From positions 2,480,001-2,544,000 of the forward strand of contig OU862920.1 of NCBI GenBank assembly GCA_917880885.1: DNA of 64,000 nucleotides. The letters are read 5' to 3'. The notes under the pieces are model-generated. The model made no database searches, had not been told where the DNA came from, and saw nothing but the letters and a program-made list of their open reading frames with translations. Made by a program: the position numbers and the translations under genes. This DNA comes from Limnephilus marmoratus (lineage: Eukaryota; Arthropoda; Insecta; Trichoptera; Limnephilidae). Positions 33,876 through 44,256 of this stretch are shown piece by piece. Each line of letters starts with the position of its first letter. The first letter of the stretch is position 1.

Positions 33876-35321
33876 CAGGGCCGGATCTACGAAATCTAGC
33901 GCCCTGTGCAGTAGGTACCGATGGCGCCCCCCCCCTACATTTTTATTTTGATTAAAAATTCGTTTACCCCAATTTTTTTTTTTTATTTAATTTTTTTTTT
34001 GTACACTAATTTATCAAATAAAATCAAGACATATAAAGGGTGTAACCCTATCTAAAGTTTTCGAATAAATAAGCCACGATTTATGTAATTCTTCTCCATT
34101 AGGCAGTTTCTTGTAATAATACTTAGTATTAAATTTACGCTTGTTCGTAATAGGAAAATCAAAACCTTTCAATTGTACAGGACCTTCCCGAACTAATAAA
34201 CTAATGGAATTTTGAGATAACTTTGGCCAGCATCCGGGATCTTTCAATTCAAGCTCTGAAAACAGAATTAAATTTAAACTGCTATCAGTAACGTTATTTT
34301 TATCTTCTAATAATTCGACCGGAGGAATTTGTGCGATAGATATCTGTTTAGATGTGCTCGGGACCATTGTAATGTCATTGCGGGGGACATCATTTTTTAT
34401 CGGTGCTGGAGAAATTGGAATGAAAAAATTCCCAATGGAAACGAGTTTTTTTATGTCATTATGCTCTTTAATTCGAAGTTTTAGATTCTGCAAGCCTGAA
34501 AGTTTTTTTTTTAATTATTGTTCTATTCATTGTAATCCACAATCCACAAACTCTAACAACCAATAGAAATTTAGTTATAAATTAAAAAATCTAATAATAT
34601 AACCTCAAATTTGTACCTTGCATTACCATTTCCTCTGTGTTCTGTGTTGAGCGAACAAACACGAACGTATCTATGGTATCAACGGCTTACGAAAGACGCT
34701 TACACCGATTATTACTGACTGTAAAATAACAAATCTAATAGAAATTAATTATAGGTACATTTAACGAACTTCAACTCTCAAATCAATGATGAAACTGTTA
34801 ACAAGTTGCAACCTTGCAAACCGTGCGATGTTTATGCTAATGGAATTTTGAATTTACTGACGATTTCATAAGAAAATGGTCTTTAAGTCCCTTCTCCTAG
34901 AGACTTAAATCGTACAAAAGCATTTTGAAAGGCGCCGTCGGTTTGTTTGTTCTCTTGAGTAAAAGTACGGCGCTGTGATTGGTTAATGAATTTGGATCGC
35001 ACTCATTCGTCGTAAAAGACGGTAAAAGAATGGAAAAATAGATCTTACGTTTAAACTAAATATATGGAATTTGTAAAAAAATTCTGTAACTGACTGTAAA
35101 TCGTTGAATTTCGTTGAATTCAAACCAGATGCGTGCGCAGTCTGTATCTTTGGAAAGTGTTGCTAGAGCGTAATAATTATTTCGTACTATGGGTAATTTT
35201 TAAACGATTCAGGGAATATTATAACAAATTTTTAATACAATATTTATTTTCTCACGGCGCCCCTTCGGAGTTGGCGCCAGGTTTTTTGCACGTTTTTGAA
35301 CGTATGGCAGATCCGGCGCTG
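33876..35321 (-). mobile_element. hAT element, copy 1 (1446 bp)
   Basis: Ends CAGGGCCGGATCTAC and GCAGATCCGGCGCTG (inverse of CAGCGCCGGATCTGC). It is nearly identical to the copy at 50767-52232, which has a perfect 8-bp target duplication. Flanks here (CTAAGTAT, TTTGTGAT) do not match, so this copy may have been rearranged or be older. It codes only the N-terminal part of a transposase, so it is non-autonomous. Confidence 0.8.
34014..34493 (-). CDS. hAT transposase N-terminal part with TTF-type zinc finger
   Basis: 159 codons. Residues about 1-75 are unstructured; then LELKDPGCWPKLSQNSI, LVREGPVQLKGFDFP and KYYYKKLPNGEELHKSWLIY, with the end close to the element left end. The DPGCWP...LV..GP...FP...YY..L.NGE...R.WL.YS pattern is that of the TTF-type zinc finger that begins many hAT/ZMYM-like transposases. 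The catalytic RNase-H-like part and C-terminal dimerisation domain are absent, so any product would at most bind DNA. The copy at 50899-51270 is shorter at its N terminus because of a frameshift. Confidence 0.65.
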   Translation of the reverse strand: MQNLKLRIKEHNDIKKLVSIGNFFIPISPAPIKNDVPRNDITMVPSTSKQISIAQIPPVELLEDKNNVTDSSLNLILFSELELKDPGCWPKLSQNSISLLVREGPVQLKGFDFPITNKRKFNTKYYYKKLPNGEELHKSWLIYSKTLDRVTPFICLDFI

Positions 35322-35627
35322 TTTGTGATACCTCACAAGAGCGCCCCTCTCTGTATAATGTAAATACAGAGGAACTATGTCGCCGGTTGAGCAGCGTTGT
35401 CAGGCGGGTTAAAGTGGGTGATGAGAGAAGAATTTATTATTGCGGGTCCTGTAGGATCCCTGATTATATATTATGAAGAAGGAAAAACAAATGAAATATA
35501 TTTGTTCATAAGTATACGTTACTCATCATTCTTATAAATAGGTTCTTAACTGTAGTGTTCTGTTATTTGTAGCAACACTAACAGATTCTCCAAATACTTT
35601 GTCTGAAGATTACTTTCGGGGTAAATA

Positions 35628-35990
35628 TTCGGAACAAACGTCAACGGTTATGTAACGGGATTGTGTATGTTATCTTTACTTTAAAAAACAGCCTACGTTT
35701 TTGAATGGTTTGTTTGGCTACGCAGGGTTTATGTAGCGGGCTTGTGTATATTATCTTAATTTTAAAAGTTTTATCAAAAAAAGTGCGTATTAACCGTTGA
35801 CGTTTGTTCCGAACTGCAAACAGAGTGATTTGACAGTGTGAAAGCAAATTTTCAATTTACGTAAATAAAATTAAAAATGTAACATTTTCAACCTCCCCCA
35901 ATGCAAATAGTTGTCTTTTATGGTAATTAAGAAGAATCTAAAAGTTTTATCAAAAAAAAGTGCGTATTAACCGTTGACGTTTGTTCCGAA
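35628..35990. mobile_element. Small foldback element with duplicated right arm
   Basis: TTCGGAACAAACGTCAACGG (from 35628) is inverted at 35791-35813 and again at 35968-35990. The right arm, with its inner flank AAAAGTTTTATCAAAAAAA, is therefore present twice. Either a MITE with an internal duplication or two nested copies. Confidence 0.6.
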
Positions 35991-36254
35991 CAATTACCAC
36001 TTTCGGGAATAAATAGATTCTTGATCGTTTATCTGGTTTTATTAATACTTCGCGTATACAATATGGACCACGTTTGTCGACCTAACTGGGAGCTAGCTAA
36101 ATTGGTTCTAAAGCGTGTGTAACAGATACCACTCACTTTCAGACCCCCGTCCCTCCGTTGGACAACTTAGGTACTAAGCTACCTGCCATCTAGCGGAATC
36201 TACTGACAGTTCTTATCACCGTCATCTATTCTAAAAGCCGGAAGCTTTTTAGAT

Positions 36255-36603
36255 ACACAACATTAACTTACTTTACTTTACCAGTGATTCCTTGACATTT
36301 GTACTCCGGTGATATTTTTGAATGTTTTTTTTTTCTTCCAAACCTAACAAAAGAAGTACTTCTACATATCCTGATGCTAACTATCCAATACCTACTGGGT
36401 TTTTTATGTTTTATGTTGAAAAAAAAACATCGGAAGGTCATCGGAGACCAAAATTTCATTTACGTGCGCAATGGAGCATTATAAGTGTGCTTTCAAAGTT
36501 CGACCCAAAGCCTTATATTTTGCCCGTGAATATAATTTCGCAAAAGTACTCCAAATAATGTCAGGAACCGCTGGTTAAAGAAAGTCAAGTACGTATCTTA
36601 ACA
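36255..36603. mobile_element. Foldback MITE, repeat family D, copy 2
   Basis: Arms near 36283-36330 and 36430-36600 share CCAGTGATTCC, TGAAATTTTGGTCTCCG-type and CAAATAATGTCAGGAA blocks in inverted order. More diverged than copy 1. Frames at 36268-36558 are shadows. Confidence 0.6.
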
Positions 36604-36609
36604 ACCTTT

Positions 36610-37019
36610 TTATATTAATGACATATTCCACTTCCTTCATCCACACCATGTAGACACCCACCCAATTGGGGAAACCATGGAAATAAAATTCCCTGCGGCA
36701 CTTTTCCGTATCTTCATCAGAATTAAAACCAATTTTCCACTCCCTTCGATCTTGCCACTTACTTAAGTAGGGGATGTCGTAGTTCTACAGTTATAGGTAG
36801 CTAAACATTATGCCTAGAGCTCCGTCAGTCCGGGCTCCAAGTCCTGCAAAGAGCCTGCAAACCAAATATCCTAGAATATTAATAAAAGCTCAACTCCAGT
36901 CAAATTTTGGCAGTATTTACTTACATTTATTCATTTAGTCGCCCGTAGGGCTTTTACATATGATGCAACACGTGTTCTTTTTTTAAATTAATAAAAATAA
37001 AAAGTTGACAAAATACAAG
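36610..37019. other. No gene; LINE-tail-like segment near 36930
   Basis: Contains TTTAGTCGCCCGTAGGGCTT after ATTTATTCA, similar to the segments at 21540 and 45320, probably 3' tails of an old LINE. Confidence 0.3.
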
Positions 37020-37021
37020 TA

Positions 37022-38271
37022 CAGTTTGGCAATTAAGTGTAGAAAATAGATGATGGCGCTGCAATCGTTTTTTAGGTTTTAAATGACAACACCAAGATGG
37101 CTCATAACATAAGACAATGAATGTATGTTTAAAAAAACACTTCGGTCAAAATGCATATTTCATAACGTATTTGTATTTTCAAAAAATTTGTACAAAAAAC
37201 TATAATTTATGGAAGTAAATAATAGAAGTAAAATTATTGTAATTTAATATAAGTAAAATAAAACAAAACAAAATTTAAGTGGGCGTTTATTTCGTTATAA
37301 GGTAATAATAATAATAATAATATTAATACGGCAATAAAGGATGGGGCGGTACATATTCAAATCAAACACAAAAAAATACATATCACAGAAACTAATAATA
37401 AAAACAATTAAAAAAAAACCTACTCATATTCGTCAGAACTTAAAAAATTAAGTGGATTATACTTTTATAGTGCAATATTACAAAGTTATAAAGATAACAT
37501 TCAAAATAAAGTTGCATCCTTAAAAAATAACGGAAATCTTAGACAAACATCAATACTTCATACTCCAAAATGTTAAAAAAAATTAATTTTTTGACGAATG
37601 GCACAAATATCAAAATCATCAACTCTTTTTTAGGACGCTCCATTTTCCGTTTTCAAGGTGTTTCAAATTTTCCATCTGCTTTTTCCCCTTCCTTGACGAT
37701 TCGCCTTACCGTTGATTGAGATTTACCTGTGTGTGAAAAACATCATAAAAATTATTATTATAGAAGGTATAAAAAAAAACAAAGTAGATAATATTCATTA
37801 AGAAAGAAAGAGAAAATTAAGAAAAAAGTTACTTTTCTATGAGTTTAAAGAAGTTGCATAATATCATTATTATTTTGTTTAATTGAGTTATTCCCTTTTT
37901 CTTGTGGCTTCACATGAACTGTCAAATGAGAGTCTCAAATTTGAATTTTTAAGTATAACCTCAAATCAGATTGTAATGGTTATAATAGCTCGAAAATTGG
38001 CATAAATCTTGTAATACTAATGAAATTTATTAAACAAACTATACTACGTACCAGTCATTTTTGCAGTTCATTTGTAAAGATCTTCTAAATTCGACAAAAG
38101 CTTCTTCGCGTGATATTCGGCTTGGCAAAGTTGAAAAACGCAGTATATAACCCCTCTTGCATCACTACGTATTGGTTTGTTCATTTGTCTGCTGTAGTAC
38201 TCATGTGCTGCCATGGTAATGAAAACGTTTAGTTCCAATTTATTAAATTTCTAGACTTAATTGCCAAACTA
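37022..38271 (-). mobile_element. Tc1/mariner-superfamily DNA transposon, degraded
   Basis: Ends CAGTTTGGCAATTAAGTGTA at the left and the inverse TAGTTTGGCAATTAAGTCTA at the right, each next to TA (37020-37021, 38272-38273). The minus strand holds two broken exons of a transposase. TA duplication and terminal form fit the IS630-Tc1-mariner superfamily. An AAT microsatellite lies inside at 37303-37322. Confidence 0.75.
37583..38214 (-). pseudogene. IS630/Tc1-type transposase N-terminal part, two broken exons
   Basis: Exon 1 (38214-38052) starts MAAHEYYSRQMNKPIRSDAR and runs to a TGA followed in frame by TAKMTG. A GTACGT donor and CAG acceptor (37727-37729) join it to exon 2, giving TGKSQSTVRRIVKEGEKADG. 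After frameshifts comes DDFDICAIRQKIN. Helix-turn-helix, then KEGEKADGKFETPG, then D.FD...IR is the order found in a family of insect IS630-like transposases. Catalytic DDE/D residues are not present. Confidence 0.65.
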
Positions 38272-38460
38272 TACACTAAAATATAAGAAACAAAATGTAG
38301 GTTACATAAAATACAAGAGTTGAAACAAAGTGGGAAAAATAGAATGTAAGTTAAGTAAAAATGGATGATCTGCCGATATCTTCCAAATCAACAAAGATAC
38401 TAATAAAAATGTTTAAAATTGGTGTTCACATTAATTCATGAAATAGGTAGAAATAGTTTA

Positions 38461-38734
38461 GGGGTCGTCCATTAATCACGTGATGCTCGAAAGGGGGGGG
38501 GGGGGGTTCGGAAAAAATCACGAAATATCACGACGGGGGGGGGGGTATAATGAGATATCACGTGTATTTATTTATCGTGATAATATTCTGAAAATTTCAA
38601 AATTCTTTGCACTAAAAAAATACACGTGATTTCGGGGGGGGGGGGGTTAGTCTAAAACCTCACCACATATCACCAGGGGGGGGGGGGGGTTAAAAAGTTG
38701 CTAAAAAAACATCACGTGATTAATGGACGACCCC
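38461..38734. mobile_element. MITE with perfect 24-bp ends and four poly-G tracts
   Basis: GGGGTCGTCCATTAATCACG at 38461 is the start of a 24-bp terminal repeat that is exactly inverted at 38711-38734. TTA flanks both sides (38458-38460, 38735-38737), as in PIF/Harbinger elements. The interior carries four G-runs of 10 or more, all on the plus strand (near 38494, 38536, 38634 and 38677), separated by ATATCACG motifs. Non-coding. Confidence 0.85.
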
Positions 38735-38739
38735 TTAGC

Positions 38740-39260
38740 ACATACGGCGCGGCTTTTGAAGTTTGCCAAGTTCAAATTGTTGGCTAGCAACGCCTCGCTG
38801 GCCGCTAGAGGCGCTAGAATAGCATATTGCATTCCTTCCAGAAAATGGCTGTAAATGATTGAATTAATACAGACCAGTGCCCTTCAGTTTATTTTTCAGA
38901 AAAACACCACCATAATAATTATTTTCGCGTCATATTGTTCGTTCTGCCTGTAAAAGGTATGATAATAATAGTACTCTCACAACCGAAATTCCGAGGGCGC
39001 AAATGGCGGGCATTCTCATTTTTATTGCAAAGAACTCGCGAATTAGCCGGTAGCGCCGAAGCGGATGAATATTGCAATGTAGCTTCATCAACAGTACGTA
39101 GTGATTATGTCTCTTGACATTTCTCCCACTGTCCTTACGCCTAAATATGATATCTAAGGGTCAGGCCAGTATCGGAAAAATCATAAAATTTAAGCCTGCA
39201 TATATATCAGCATATTCAGCATACTTAGGAATGTCGGTGAAAACAAAATAGTAGATGTAA
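38740..39260. other. No gene recognised
   Basis: A 60-codon frame at 38935-39117 lacks motifs. Confidence 0.3.
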
Positions 39261-39264
39261 CAAG

Positions 39265-39440
39265 AATAAGGCCTTGGAGTTACTCAAGGATTTATTTTGG
39301 GACCACTCCTATTTATTACTTATACATACGCTTAAATGATATCATAGTCGAGTGCCTAAAGTACTGTTCCATCAAACTGTTTGCAGATGACACACTTTTA
39401 TACGCTATGGAAAATCTAAGGCGGAAAATATCGAGCAATC
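39265..39440 (+). pseudogene. LINE reverse transcriptase core fragment
   Basis: GVTQGFILGPLLFITY (RT motif with QG and GPLLF), then a one-base shift and LNDIIVECLKYCSIKLFADD with TLLYAMENL. FADD at about 39380-39391 is the catalytic box of non-LTR reverse transcriptases. Less than 200 bp remain. Confidence 0.75.
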
Positions 39441-39886
39441 AACGTTGGTAATAGCCATAGGTTAAAATACGATCTCGCTCACGTAGAGATATAGTAATTT
39501 CTCGCTTTAAGAACATAGGTAAGTTTTATTGTCATAAAAAAGTATAAGCTCAACTCTTTAGTTAAAAAAATCATTTATCTAAAAATATGATATTGTTTTC
39601 GAGCTCCCCTGTACCTCGCTCTCGGTGACTTCCATTCTATTCAAGGGCTGCGCTTGACTATGAAATGAAACTGTTATGAATTACGTGTAACGCTTGCCAG
39701 GTTCCTTTGCCAGTGACTTGTCAATTAGCAAGACGCTCCTGTTATTCTGCAAGGCGCGTGGGCCGTGGGCCGTGGCCCGACGACGCTTACAAAAGGTAGC
39801 CCGCGTTCGCGAGGACTCTGTTCGGTGCTCACTGTTCGCCCTAGCCTGGATCGGCACAGCCAACGCGCAACGGTGAACGTCGGAAT

Positions 39887-40673
39887 TAGGGATGTTATGG
39901 AGCTCTATGAAACTATCGTATATCCGAAATAAAAAAATATCCGTAACCGTAACCGAAACCGATATAAAAGTTTCGGATAGTTTCGGATAGAGGCAGAGTC
40001 TAAATGACAGGTTTTTGTTTATTTTGTCCGGCCGAGCCGTCACTTGTCGAGCCGTCATAAGTCGTTAATGAATTGTTTATGATTAATTTTGTGATTGTGG
40101 GTGTACAAACATTAACACTATTCACGATTACTTACTAATATAATTACTTTTTGTTAAATATAATTTACTTATAATATATATAATTTACTTTGCTCAATTT
40201 TTACTGTTAGAACTACAATTAAGATTAAAGTTTATTAATAAAAATTTTTAAATGGTTTCATTACTGACAAAATTCATTGAGAACTGTTTTTTGTATATAC
40301 TTAGATTACAGGAAAAGTGTACCAAGGTTTTATTACAATATTATGTTTGTTTGTTATAATTTTGTTTTTTGTATTTTTAAGTATACACCTTCATAGGTAC
40401 CTACATAGCACTTAAAGTGGCAATAATAATAGTTATTTATTTGACTGATTGTAAAAATAAATCATAATATAGACTAGAAATAAAGGTCAAATCTTGCTAT
40501 ATGTATTTTACTTTTATAATTTTAAAATTCTAATTCCGTAACCGAAATTATCCGAAACTAGCGGATAATCCGAAATAATTTCATATCCGTAACCGTATCC
40601 GAAACCGGTATAATATTATTCCTATATCCGTATCCGTATCCAGATCCGAAATATCATATCCATAACATCCCTA
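39887..40673. mobile_element. hAT-type MITE, 787 bp, perfect 8-bp target duplication
   Basis: Ends TAGGGATGTTATGGA and TCCATAACATCCCTA are exact inverses. GTCGGAAT occurs at 39879-39886 and 40674-40681. Subterminal regions on both sides are dense in CCGAAAC, CCGTAACC and GGATA motifs, likely transposase-binding repeats. No coding region; the minus frame at 39681-40058 crosses the boundary and is a shadow. Confidence 0.9.
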
Positions 40674-40923
40674 GTCGGAATGAGGGGGAACTTGACAATA
40701 ACATTTCGAATACGCGGAAAAGTGCTTTTTTACTATGTATTTAAAAACAACAAAAACTGTAACTAGTCAAGACATTCTTCGATGTGAACAAACTTTAGTT
40801 ATCGCTGATAACAATCACTTTTCTTTATAAAAAATCAATTATCTTTTTATGGTGTAAGGTTCCATTATAAAGATTCAAAAAGAAAACGAAGATTGCTTAA
40901 GATTAAAGAAAGCGCGCTTATGC

Positions 40924-41160
40924 AGGGTGTTAAGGGACGTACTTACTGTAACCAGTGATTTCTGATATTATTTGGAGTAAAAAATGTAAATGAAATTTTG
41001 GTCTCCGGTGACTTTTAGGATGACTTTTTTTTCATAATTTTTTTCTTCAAAATCAAACACAAAAAATTTCTTCCGCATGTCATCACTGGTCACTCAGCCG
41101 AGTAACCGACCAACCCCTAACCCCGCCTTCAACTGTCCAACGCCTAGCATTTATTTATGT
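40924..41160. mobile_element. Repeat family D, copy 3 (left half)
   Basis: Starts CAGGGTGTTAAGGGACGTAC and carries the arm and interior of copy 1 in reverse order of the interior (GGTCACTCAGCCGAGTAACC). The sequence stops where the tRNA-bearing hairpin begins at 41161, so the copy was probably interrupted there. Confidence 0.65.
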
Positions 41161-41524
41161 AACAATTATTATAAGCAATAATTATCAGCCTGAAACACTC
41201 ATTTACATTGAAAAATCTTCCGAGAAAAGATACATGACGCCAACGGGACTTGAACCCGTGTCCTTCTGATTGCCGATCAGCTCTCACCACTGAGCTATGG
41301 CGGCTTATTTAATACCCGCCAAATAATTCAATATGTACCAGTGTTTCATTCAACAATTACTGTTTATTACATTTTTCCACCTGAAACAACCAACTTTATT
41401 TTTGTGAGAGAGGCATTGTTAGTGCTAAATCTCTCGCTAGGTGGCGTCATGTATCTTTTCTCGGAAGATTTTTTCGATGTAGATGAGTGTTTCAGGCTGA
41501 TAATTATTGATTATAATAATTGTT
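41161..41524. repeat. 81-bp inverted repeat enclosing a tRNA-like gene (element P2)
   Basis: Arms 41161-41241 and 41443-41524 are inverted with only a few mismatches and share GAGTGTTTCAGGCTGATAAT and ATGTATCTTTTCTCGGAAGA. The 201-bp loop holds most of a tRNA-like sequence on the minus strand. The arm includes the last seven bases of the tRNA, so the second arm repeats part of the tRNA acceptor. The geometry equals that of element P1 at 29439-29743 although the arms are unrelated. Confidence 0.85.
41235..41304 (-). tRNA. tRNA-like gene, anticodon GGC (Ala) position, shortened
   Basis: 70 nt: acceptor GCCGCCA/TGGCGTC with one mismatch, D arm GCTC-AGTGGTGA-GAGC, anticodon arm CTGA-TCGGCAA-TCAG sharing a base with the D stem, and a perfect T arm ACGGG-TTCAAGT-CCCGT. 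It is about three bases shorter than a normal tRNA in the anticodon/variable region and again has C instead of T at position 33. A-box and B-box are good, and TTTT follows 6-7 nt downstream on the minus strand. Confidence 0.45.
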
Positions 41525-41790
41525 ACCCTTTGTGCTATGCACAATAATCTTGTCTTAAAACGTTAGTTTATCAATTAAAAATGATAATTTATTTATGTTT
41601 TAGTAGAAAAAATATTTAAAAAACTTCAAAAATGAATGAATGAAAAATGAGCAATTCACACGCGGTGGAAGTGAAACTTTCAGAAAACTAAAGTGGACAA
41701 AGGTGGAGAGGCTACGAAACACCGCACAAAGATGAGACCGATTATACCATCTCATTCTCTCGCAGGTTTAATCCTATAGATGTAAGTTTT

Positions 41791-42750
41791 TTTTTATTTT
41801 TTTATTATTTAATATAGATATATAAGTGTACAGTGGAGTTACACATATAAATTACATATCGGTACAGAAATTATTTAAAAATTGCAATCTCACCAAAGAA
41901 GAAGCTAGTTCTTGTGCTTGATGAGCGAGTTACACTAATTATAACTGAAATAGAATAACATTATGCAATAGGTAAGTATATAATAGGATCAATTGAGACT
42001 TTTGGATCATCTATATGTGTAGGTGTACATACATAGGATACGGTTACATACTAAAATATTGTGCACTTAGGAGAAATTCGAAAAATCTAAATAAAATAGA
42101 GATGAATATAGATTAATAATAAATAGAAAGAAAGAGAAAAACAGGTAATTATTTAGTTAATTATTCCTGATGAAGTGTAGCTTCAGTTTGAGTTTCAGTT
42201 TATTGATATCTTTGGTTTTTTTTTTTATTTCAATGGGAAGGTTGTTGAAAAACTTTATTCCTAAATAGATATAATTATTGTGCATTAGTTTGGTATTAAA
42301 TTTTGGTATTTTGATGTTGTCTTGATATCTTTTTGATTGGTCAGTTTCAAATTTTTTGATGATATCTTTGTAAATTTGGATAATTGCATTTTTCTTGAAG
42401 ATATTCTCTACTCGAGGCACCGTGAAATCTGCGAAAAGCGTTTCTGTTGGATAAGTGGAGGGTTTCTTTAGGATTACTTTGATGATAAGCTTCTGGATCA
42501 CTTAGAATATTCCCCCCCCCCCCCTCCCCCATCCAATATTTCCATATTGAATTAATGACTGGATTAGTGCATAGTACCTATACTCTTTTTAGATTGTTGA
42601 GTTTTAAAATATCTCTTAATCTTACGAATATATATATACTCTTTCTGATACGCTTAACCAATTCACAGACATGGCTCTTCCACTTCTTGTGTTGTTCTAT
42701 TATCACTCCGAGATATTTAATTTCTGATACTGATTTACGTAAGTGTTTAC
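41791..42750 (-). mobile_element. LINE, 5'-truncated, with 9-bp target duplication
   Basis: GTAAGTTTT is present at 41782-41790 and 42751-42759, flanking the insertion. The T-rich left edge is the poly-A tail of a minus-strand element, and the right edge is the truncated 5' end inside the reverse transcriptase. The 3' untranslated part is about 360 bp. Confidence 0.8.
42157..42737 (-). pseudogene. LINE reverse transcriptase, C-terminal part, frameshifted
   Basis: Minus-strand reading: SEIKYLGVIIEQHKKWKSHV, RIRKSIYIFVRLRDILKL, a shift at the G-run (42510-42525), then NAIIQIYKDIIKKFE and YIYLGIKFFNNLPIEIKKK before the stop. YLGV.ID..L.W..H and the final F..LP..I are the conserved end of jockey/CR1-type LINE polymerases. 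Several frame breaks make it inactive. Confidence 0.8.
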
Positions 42751-42809
42751 GTAAGTTTTCTTTTCCATTTCATCAAGTTTCAAATCACAACGGTGCTAAA
42801 GAAGTTTTC

Positions 42810-43380
42810 ATTTCAATAAGTAATGCAATTTCCGAATTAAAATTAAATTTCGGTCACCTATTTTCCACAATGAACAGAGTGGTTTTAAAGTTCGGACTTA
42901 AGCTTAGGTTAACAGGAACTGGTGGGAAACGAGTTTCACCATTTCCCTTACCAAAACGTGCTCTTCGAAACGAATCCGGAAATGAAATTCCGTCACACAA
43001 GCGGACTCGGATTTGAATAAATGAACTTTATTTGCAGTGAGCAGAGCATGCAAAGAATTGTTAAAGGGTTTTATAAACCTAGTTAACATGCATAACTTAA
43101 AATCATAATTTCGGTGTGTGCCTCTGAATAAATCCGGTTAAGTGACCTCGAAAACTGGAATTTGCTTTGATTTTCAAAATTGAAACTGATTGTCGGACCG
43201 ATTCAAATAAGCTATAAACTGGCTGCAAAAATTATTTAATTAATTATCTTTACTTAAAATTTGTATTTCTTTTGCTTACATTTTTGTCAGATGTCGTGAT
43301 TTTTAAAGTTTACTAACATTATTATTGATCTGATCGCCTTTTGAACGGCAATGATCCTGATGAAAAAGCGTATTTTTTTG
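42810..43380. other. Interior between two inverted family A copies
   Basis: No coding signal that I trust; the long plus frame ending at 43016 is mostly antisense LINE and family A sequence. It may be the core of a family A element. Confidence 0.3.
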
Positions 43381-43382
43381 GG

Positions 43383-43585
43383 GAAAACTTCTTTAGCACC
43401 GTTGTGATTTGTAACTCAATGAAACGAAAAAGCGATATTTAAAATAGACGAATACATACATCCATGGGAATTATTCTGTGAGAAAATGAGATAAAATAAT
43501 CGGTCTCCTCTTTGTGCGGTGTTTCGTAGCCTCTCCACTCTTGTCTGCTTTAGTTTTCTGAAGGCTTAACTTCTACATTCACCTT
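43383..43585 (-). repeat. Dispersed repeat family A, copy 4 (inverted)
   Basis: Starts ACTTCTTTAGCACCGTTGTG and runs through TCCTCTTTGTGCGGTGTTTC to TAGTTTTCTGAAGGC. Opposite orientation to copy 3, about 0.6 kb away. Confidence 0.6.
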
Positions 43586-43860
43586 CAAAAGTCCCATAAT
43601 CAGATTTTTCTCGGAGTCTACTAGAATATTGTATGAAGTTATAACTAGAATCATAATATTGTATGAAGTTTTATATAAAAAAAAAATATTTTGTGATAAA
43701 GAAGAGGTCCCCAAATACGTCAAGCCGTGATCGCGTCCCGGCCTCCCGGCACTTTCTCAAACTATTAACTTTGCATTTCGTAACAATATCTAAATCACTA
43801 TTATATTTTTAAGTTTAGCAATGACGTTCATTCGAAAGGTAATTCTCAATTCTGAACATT

Positions 43861-44170
43861 CTGGGGTAAGGCTCTTGACTCGCAATCTGGAGGTCGCGGG
43901 ATCAAATCCCGGCGTAGGCAAATCTGTTTAATTTTTGTTAAATATTTCATAATTATTCATTTTAAAAAAATATATAGTTTATTGCGGCACGTTCCAGAGT
44001 GGAAGATTTTCTCAATAACTCCCTGGTGTAAGACCACCATTCAGAATTGAACCGTTGCTTGAAATGGCTTTAGCCATATTTGGTGACCGATCTGAATAGC
44101 GAGGTACCTACCCACCTTCCTCTTCCCCATCTCCTTCCCATCCTCACTATCTTCAGCCTCACAACATACT
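43861..44170 (+). mobile_element. SINE-like element with tRNA-derived head (family C, copy 1)
   Basis: CTTGACTCGCAATCTGG and GTCGCGGGATCAAATCCCGG form an anticodon arm (loop CTCGCAA, CGC position) and an intact T arm/B-box; the D arm is decayed. The body includes ATGGCTTTAGCCATATTTGG and a CTTCCTCTTCCCC tract. A second body copy, in reverse, lies at 53200-53365. tRNA head plus unrelated body is the SINE plan; the poly-A tail is not obvious. Confidence 0.5.
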
Positions 44171-44256
44171 GAAAACGAAACTAAGTAAATTTGTAAAAAA
44201 ATGAGTGTGCTTTAGACCGAAACGAAGAAGAAAAACTTCTTTAGCTCCATCTATAT

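Larger units (their letters stand above)
41651..42806 (+). repeat. Dispersed repeat family A, copy 3, split by a LINE
   Basis: Family A sequence from TCACACGCGGTGGAAGTGAA to TAGATGTAAGTTTT (41790) resumes at 42751 with GTAAGTTTTCTTTTCC and ends ACAACGGTGCTAAAGAAG near 42803. Removing the LINE restores the family order. Together with the inverse copy at 43383-43585 it may delimit one element of about 0.97 kb. Confidence 0.6.

Noticed and set aside
42555..43016. 153-codon plus-strand frame
   Set aside because: Its first half is the antisense of a LINE polymerase on the minus strand and its second half crosses the family A boundary.
43861..43920. Functional tRNA-Ala gene
   Set aside because: Only anticodon and T arms fold; D arm and 5' acceptor are decayed and a repeat body follows, so a SINE head is likelier.
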